From contig CAVZWL010000027.1 of NCBI GenBank assembly GCA_963778945.1, positions 67,569-131,568 of the forward strand: a DNA stretch of 64,000 nt, written 5' to 3'. This document shows, piece after piece, positions 59,101 to 64,000 of the stretch (positions are counted from its first letter, which is position 1; each line of letters opens with the position of its first letter). Under the pieces are notes generated by a model that saw only the letters and a program-made list of their open reading frames with translations, was not told the DNA's origin and did not search any database. This DNA is from Fen-1254 sp963778945. GTDB taxonomy: Bacteria > Bacteroidota > Ignavibacteria > UBA10030. The position numbers and the translations under genes were made by a program.

Positions 59101-60230
59101 TGAATATACAGCTCAACCAGTCTGGCCAAATAAAATGGATGATGCAACCAGTCTCTAAGTCCAGCTTTCCCTACAGCATTCTCGAAGATAATAGCTGACT
59201 TCCCAAGAATAGTCTTGAGATATGTCTTGATGCCATCACCTCTCAGGTCGGCAAGATGGTAAACCTCAAAACCGTGAATATCTTGATAAAGATTCGTTCG
59301 ACTCGAAAGAACAATGCGAGAGTTTGGATGTTGCTCGGCAAATTCTCCAATATTCTTGATCGCTTTCTCCCTGTGTGCGCTTGGAATTTCATCAAATCCA
59401 TCAAGAAGAAGGACTAATTTTTCATCATCAAACCGCTTGATATCGGGTATATAGGAGTCAAGTGATTGATCGATATATTTGTTCAAGAAACCAAACACCG
59501 GGATAAAGGGCAGGTCACCTGTCGCAAGTTGGTAGACAATTCTCTCTATCTCTAGTGTCTTTCCTTTACCTGCCTCGGCCAGCAAGATGACTCGTTTAGA
59601 TCGAAGGATTACATTGAGAAGATCTTCCTCTAGTTCTTTGGAAACCAGATTTTGGTATTGCTTGCGATGGGCTGAAGAAATGACCTTACGGGGAATATAG
59701 GCGGTTGGTTTGAACTTCAAAAGAGTGAGAAGATTAAGTTTGAATACAGCTTCAATATCTGTAGGTGAATTGTAAGAATTTTGGCCGGCCTTGAGGACTG
59801 ATCCAGTCCCTCCATAATAGATCGCTTCCAATAATTCCTGACATCTGCTCACAAATTGTTCGTCATCTCGAAAATCGCAATATGCAATATAACAGATGCT
59901 TTTCCGAGGTTTACAGTCTTCACGAATCATTGGAATAATAAATACTCTCTCTCTATGTATCTCCTGTATCCAAATGTAGAGAGCGATGTCGATTTCATGA
60001 TCCACCCATGGGGATGATATCGCCAATGGCGTTAAAACTAGTCCAAAATAATCACTGTTGGTTATGCCATCTTCTATGCGCTTAGGAATGCTCTGCCCTT
60101 TAATGATCTCATAATTATCTAACCAAGCATCGACACTATTCTCTTTCAGATAAGCTCTTAATTTTTCAGCAAATGCCTTATCTTTTGTTGAATGACTTAT
60201 GAATATGCTGTATCGTCGATTTTCTGCCAT
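56186..60230 (-). CDS. TIR-NACHT NLR-like defence protein with long helical C-terminus (frame broken near 57165)
   Basis: TIR domain about 6-135: RYSIFISHSTKDKAFAEKLR, the loop DNYEIIKGQSIP and SSPWVDHEIDIAL, with Trp75 and putative NADase Glu79. NACHT P-loop LLAEAGKGKTLEIER (Lys224-Thr225), Walker B VLLLDGFDEIP (about 273-283), sensor region NSRIVLSSRTN, and winged-helix part with FEHNSFQEFIAARVL. After residue ~530 come about 800 residues of HEAT/armadillo-like helices, the usual place of the sensor. Near 57165, in a run of five A, one base interrupts the frame: read through, NLTKVDFRKALTRRENSHAT joins the second part (to 56186), total ~1348 residues. Bacterial TIR-NACHT proteins (related to Avs/bNACHT) oligomerise on a phage trigger and deplete NAD. 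It is last in the defence cluster, 48 bp after the HNH gene. Confidence 0.88.
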
Positions 60231-60278
60231 TACTTCGCGTCGATTATCAAAATTTATTGTGATAAATAATTATATGAC

Positions 60279-61249
60279 CTAATCAATTAGCTTCAATTCT
60301 CTTGCCATATCATGAGTCAGCTTAGCAAGAGGTCGTTTGCTGAAATTCTTGGGTGTTACATAATTGCCAAGAATGAATTCTACTACATCCTTTTTAGTAT
60401 CTAAAAGAGACTTGCCATCTGGCAGCGATAATCTTCCAAGTTCCTGCTGCATACTGTCGTTGTACACATAGGCCTTTCGCAGAATATCGCCTATATAATC
60501 TTTGTGCATATTGTACAAATGCAATTATCGCGAATGTTCTTAAGTTTCCTTTAATTTTCTTGTAGTCATTATCAGACACAGTATGATCATAATGTTTTAT
60601 TTCAACAAAGAAGTTATTCCCACGTAAATAGTCTATCGCGTTAATCCCGATTGTAAATCTAAAAATCTTTTCAGCTCCTTCTATTAGTGGATGTACATTA
60701 TCGCTTAGGGTAAATTTTATGGTTCCCTTAAAGCTTGAATTGCATATAGAACAGCATGGAACTAAATTGAAAAAAGAGAGGGCAAAATAAGGATAAGTCG
60801 CTTTATCGAAAAAGTGATCAAATTGAGGGCGTGTCTTTTTATTATTCTTGTTAAGAGTGAAAGTATATTGCCTATTACAATATAAACATACAGGAGAATC
60901 AAGATTGTTTGCATGACTGTAAGCAAATGCGGCCTTTTTTGACCGGAATGATATTTATTATAATTGAACACTTTTTTGATCGCTGCATTGAATTTCTTTA
61001 TATCATCAACAGGATTAAGACTATTCGTATTGATATCGTTTTGGCAACATCAGTAAGCATCTCTATGTCAGATGATAATTGGAAGAGTTCGTATGGTCGA
61101 GAGCAGATTATTTTTGAAAGATTGTCGGAGAAATATTTGAATAAAGCCCTAACATCTCCTGTATGACCTGCAATATAATCATTCAAGATACTTTCAATAT
61201 TAAAAGGATCACTTCTCAACATTGAAAGATGTCGTAATGCGAGATACAT
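60279..61249 (-). CDS. HNH endonuclease, PtuB-like (three frame breaks)
   Basis: Start ATG at 61249, 11 bp after the ATPase stop. N-terminus MYLALRHLSMLRSDPFNIES and NDYIAGHTGDVRALFKYFSD. Breaks near 61045 and 60935 lead through SLNPVDDIKKFNAAIKKVFN to the HNH core: SPVCLYCNRQYTFTLNKN, RPQFDHFFDKATYPYFALSF, FNLVPCCSICNSSFKG, that is CxxC..DH..N..CxxC with zinc-binding cysteines. A break near 60530 restores YNMHKDYIGDILRKAYVYND and a stop at 60279. Joined ~320 residues. CxYCNRxY..DHF.PKxxYP..A.S..NLxPxC..CN is the pattern of PtuB, the HNH effector of Septu and of type I-A retrons. It is expected to nick or cut DNA or RNA when released by the ATPase. Neighbour and motif agree. Confidence 0.82.
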
Positions 61250-61260
61250 TCAAATCAGCA

Positions 61261-63118
61261 TCACTCTTGTTTATTCGAATCATCTCTCATCTTTCTTAAG
61301 TCATTTAAACGGTTTTCTAAAGACTTGATTTCTGAATCAATGTCATATTTTGATATAGACATTTCAACAAGTTTATTCCTAAGGATTGGTTCACCGATCA
61401 GATCAATGATTTTGTCTATATCTTCCATCTTATTACTGTCGCTGCTTGAAAGATGGGTAATGATACGATCTACTTTCCCTTTTGCAAACTCTCCAACCGT
61501 GAACTTCATATAAAAATCATTTGATAACAGAGTGTGAATGTTTTGTGCAAACGTCCTTTCTTTAGGTTTCGATGGACGTGTCGCTTTAATAATCCTATTC
61601 TCGTTTTGTTCGAGACAGACTATTGACCAATGAGGTAAGTCTGATACCATAAACGGAGCATTTGTGGTAATCACTAACTGAACACTTTTTTCTCTAAAAA
61701 ACCAACGGACAGAATTTAGGTACGTCTGAAAAGAAATGGCGCTGCCATTCTGGATGATAGTACGTATCCCCCTCATCGATAAGCAACAAAATATTTGCGC
61801 CTAAATCTTCTTTTTTACATCTGCCTTCTACAGCATCATTCAATCTTGAGAAAAAGCTTAATCGTGCTTGCTCCCCTGCACTTAACCTTCTAAATATAGA
61901 TTCGCCTTTAATTCTATTAATCCAATGAAAATCCAAAAAGCTAATAAAACCTGAAGCACCTTTGTGAAACGCAACAATTTGCCGAAGCAATTCTCTTCCA
62001 TGAGAATCTCGATTTTTAACAACCATTCCCAAGGGAGCGGTTGCTAATATCAATTCTTCTTTCTTCAGAGAAGACTCAAGAAGCTGAATTAACTGTTCGG
62101 CAGATTTAAATATAGAGTTTACGTACGATTGTCCTAATGCATTATTTATTCTTGACATGATAGATGTGTATTGATTACTACCATATTCTGTTTGTTTCAA
62201 TGCTTCTTCAAAAACTTTTAGAAAATCACTCGTTTGAATATATATATTTTGATATAACCAGGAGAAAATAATTCCTAAAATTATCCCGTTGAAAAATACT
62301 TCTTTTGCATCTATTGACTCTCGAGATAATATCTCATAAATATTTTTTATATTGCCTTCATATTGTTTATCCTTCAACGTGTCAATCATAGCGTTTAATG
62401 GCTGACGAATTGGAGCAATCGATAACTCATAAGGAATGAAGTCTTCAATATCCTTTCGTCGACTTTGGCTCCTGCTTCCATATAGGAATGAAACGTTTCG
62501 CTCTAATTCAGCGCTGATATGAGCTTGAACTTGAGAGGTTCCCATCGATAATTTTGTCTCATGAACATGCGAATCATTCTCTAGTAACCCTGCAGTTGTT
62601 ATATCTATCACTCCGGCATATTCAACAGGTGACTGAAACGATAGAGTATTTGAATAGTGAATAATTGAAGGAGGGTTATTTAGTTCTATTTGTGGTTGAA
62701 GATGGACAGGCGGGTTAATATCATAATCTTTTGAATCGAGCAGGATATTGTCAAAAATAACATCTGCATTAATACTGCTTGCCTTATGGACTTTAACTTT
62801 TCTATTCCAAATTGCATCATCTGAATATACAATTAATACCTCTTGATAAGTAATTCGATCACCCGCAGCGAAAAGAACACGCAAAAGTTCGATTATACTA
62901 GTTTTACCAGAGCCATTCTTTCCGACCAGCAATGTGACACTGGAGAGATTGTTTAGTTCAAATAAATTGGAAACGAATTCCTCGTTCTTTTTCATTATGA
63001 TGTGTTTCAATTGACCATCATTATTATATTCTTCCTCAAATAAATACTCTCCAACAAATGGTATTCCTACATTTTCAAGATTTTTGAATTTCTTAATCCA
63101 TAAATAGAGTATTTGCAT
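61261..63118 (-). CDS. AAA/ABC-type ATPase, PtuA-like (one frame break)
   Basis: ATG at 63118 with AGGAGAG upstream. Opening MQILYLWIKKFKNLENVG is the usual OLD/SMC-like N-strand. Walker A is LLVGKNGSGKTSIIELL (66-73 GKNGSGKT). ABC signature-like FRRLSAGEQARLSFFSRL; Walker B LLLIDEGDTYYHPEWQ. Near 61735 the frame shifts one base and continues VQLVITTNAPFMVSDLPHWS (H-loop region), TFAQNIHTLLSNDFYMKFTV, GEFAKGKVDRII, and ends in a coiled segment EIKSLENRLNDLRKMRDDSN. Joined ~618 residues. This is the ATPase type that pairs with HNH nucleases in Septu (PtuA) and retron Ec78-like systems, where it senses infection, possibly by nucleotide state. It stands between an AbiJ/HEPN-like gene (11 bp) and the HNH gene (11 bp). 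Confidence 0.85.
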
Positions 63119-63129
63119 TTTAGCTCTCC

Positions 63130-64000
63130 TCAATAAAACCTTTTTGAATCTGTCAGTTGAAATAAAGCTGCCTTCAACACCTGCCAACATATTTTAGCGG
63201 TTTGTTCATCTGGATTAAATTTTGAACTGACTTGTTCATACGGATGAATATAATTTCTGAAATCCCTTAATGCGTGACTAAATTTCTTCACATCTTCTTT
63301 TATCCTGCCGGTATCATAAGCAACATCAATAAAATTATTCAATGTCCATTGATAAAACGGTAATACTTTTCCGATTTTGTCTTTTGGAGACACGTCTGAT
63401 TGATTGAATTCTTTAGGGGAATTAGAGGCAATACCGAGTAGTATACCCTCCAAACTACTTCCAGCTAAAAATATAACCGACAGTGGCGCTTTATTCATTA
63501 AACATATCTGGATTTCATCGAATCGCAGCTTCAATGTTTCTGTGATAACTCCATCTAAGCCAAGTTTTTCCAGAGATATTTCACTGAACTCCTTTTTAAG
63601 AAAATCATCTTCGTTTACTGGTTCATCGATTATTGCATCGTCTATCTCGTCGGCTTTTCTTAGGAATATTTCTTTGGCATTACGAACTATCTTAAATCCG
63701 TCGAAGGCAAGATATTGGTTAAATTCTTTAATATGCTTATCGAGTTCATCAAACCGGCCAATGAAATTGACGGGGGAAAATAGTCTCTTTATGCAAACAT
63801 CTATTTCAGGGGCTCCATTAATACGTGCGAGCCTTTCATCGGTATACATCCATCTCGAGGGGAATCCCTGACCATAGCTATCGTTGAACCCTAAAGAATT
63901 GAAAAACGAAACCAATAACGGACCTGAACGATATTCCGTTTCTTCATTAATCAGCTTCCTCAGCTTCTCGAGTGTTTTTTGTTGAAGCTTCAAATCTTTC
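63130..64000 (-). CDS. AbiJ-type N-terminal domain plus HEPN-like protein, possibly 5'-incomplete
   Basis: The frame is open to the window edge; a TTG at 63993 is the first internal start, so the true start may lie outside. About 290 residues. N-terminal part: SGPLLVSFFNSLGFNDSYGQ, GFPSRWMYTDERLARINGAP, FNQYLAFDGFKIVRNAKEIF, a pattern I know from AbiJ N-terminal domains (NTD3 type) of abortive-infection proteins. The C-terminal half is all-helical with LSVIFLAGSSLEGILLGIAS and HALRDFRNYIHPYEQ, whose Arg-x6-His (RDFRNYIH) fits a HEPN RNase active site. Such proteins are suspected toxins or sensors. Its stop is 11 bp before the ATPase start, so it heads an operon with ATPase, HNH nuclease and TIR-NACHT genes. 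HEPN nuclease activity is inferred. Confidence 0.72.
   Translation of the reverse strand, partial: KDLKLQQKTLEKLRKLINEETEYRSGPLLVSFFNSLGFNDSYGQGFPSRWMYTDERLARINGAPEIDVCIKRLFSPVNFIGRFDELDKHIKEFNQYLAFDGFKIVRNAKEIFLRKADEIDDAIIDEPVNEDDFLKKEFSEISLEKLGLDGVITETLKLRFDEIQICLMNKAPLSVIFLAGSSLEGILLGIASNSPKEFNQSDVSPKDKIGKVLPFYQWTLNNFIDVAYDTGRIKEDVKKFSHALRDFRNYIHPYEQVSSKFNPDEQTAKICWQVLKAALFQLTDSKRFY

Noticed and set aside
1..64000. CRISPR arrays and tRNA or rRNA genes
   Set aside because: I looked for regularly spaced direct repeats and for cloverleaf or rRNA signatures in the gaps and found none.

Overview
Organism. The window reads as a chromosomal stretch of moderate G+C from a member of the Bacteroidota/Chlorobiota side of the tree, most like the Ignavibacteria-type lineages. 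The evidence is a type IX secretion C-terminal sorting domain of the NYPNPFNPST kind (24962-27476), a four-subunit 2-oxoglutarate:ferredoxin oxidoreductase, a SAM-I riboswitch, strong AGGAGG-type ribosome binding sites, and TTGACA-17-TATAAT-type promoters rather than the TTTG/TAnnTTTG promoters of Bacteroidia. The taxonomic call is an inference.

Layout. 1-9.4 kb: end of a Cys/Met PLP enzyme, an ECF sigma factor with a small membrane protein, an MBL-fold hydrolase, a DUF1569 protein, gene debris (ORF6N pseudogene and a detached paralogue tail), a DUF3142 lipoprotein coupled to a 759-residue exported helical-repeat protein, a membrane protein and a quinone-reductase-like MDR enzyme. 9.8-17.3 kb: a glycan-degradation cluster (GH92, exported TIM barrel, GH31 with C-terminal extension, PfkB sugar kinase). 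17.5-21.1 kb: serC divergent from serA-DUF1015. 21.1-24.0 kb: korDABC. 24.1-30.5 kb: GNAT, a T9SS-exported beta-propeller, and a metY-metA operon behind a SAM-I riboswitch. 30.6-37.8 kb: hybrid histidine kinase, TMTC-like membrane TPR protein, K+-independent H+-pyrophosphatase. 38.2-46.5 kb: a complete trp operon with a classic attenuator (leader peptide with WWWRW), order trpB2-E-G-D-C-F-B-A. 46.6-54.6 kb: two AMP-binding acyl-CoA synthetases around a secreted protein and a GAF-GGDEF protein, an outer-membrane barrel and an RlmI-like rRNA methyltransferase.

54.8-64 kb is accessory DNA: an HTH regulator, about 700 bp of dense nested inverted repeats without a gene (possible large structured RNA), and a co-directional antiphage-type cluster read right to left: AbiJ/HEPN-like protein, AAA ATPase, HNH nuclease (the last two resemble Septu PtuA/PtuB), then a TIR-NACHT NLR-like protein. 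No known system I can name combines these four, so this is the best candidate for a novel system.

Reading caution. More than 40 single-base frame breaks interrupt otherwise well-conserved genes, concentrated at 41-54.5 kb and 57-62 kb, several in short A runs. Most are probably consensus indels; interrupted genes are therefore given as one CDS with the break positions stated.
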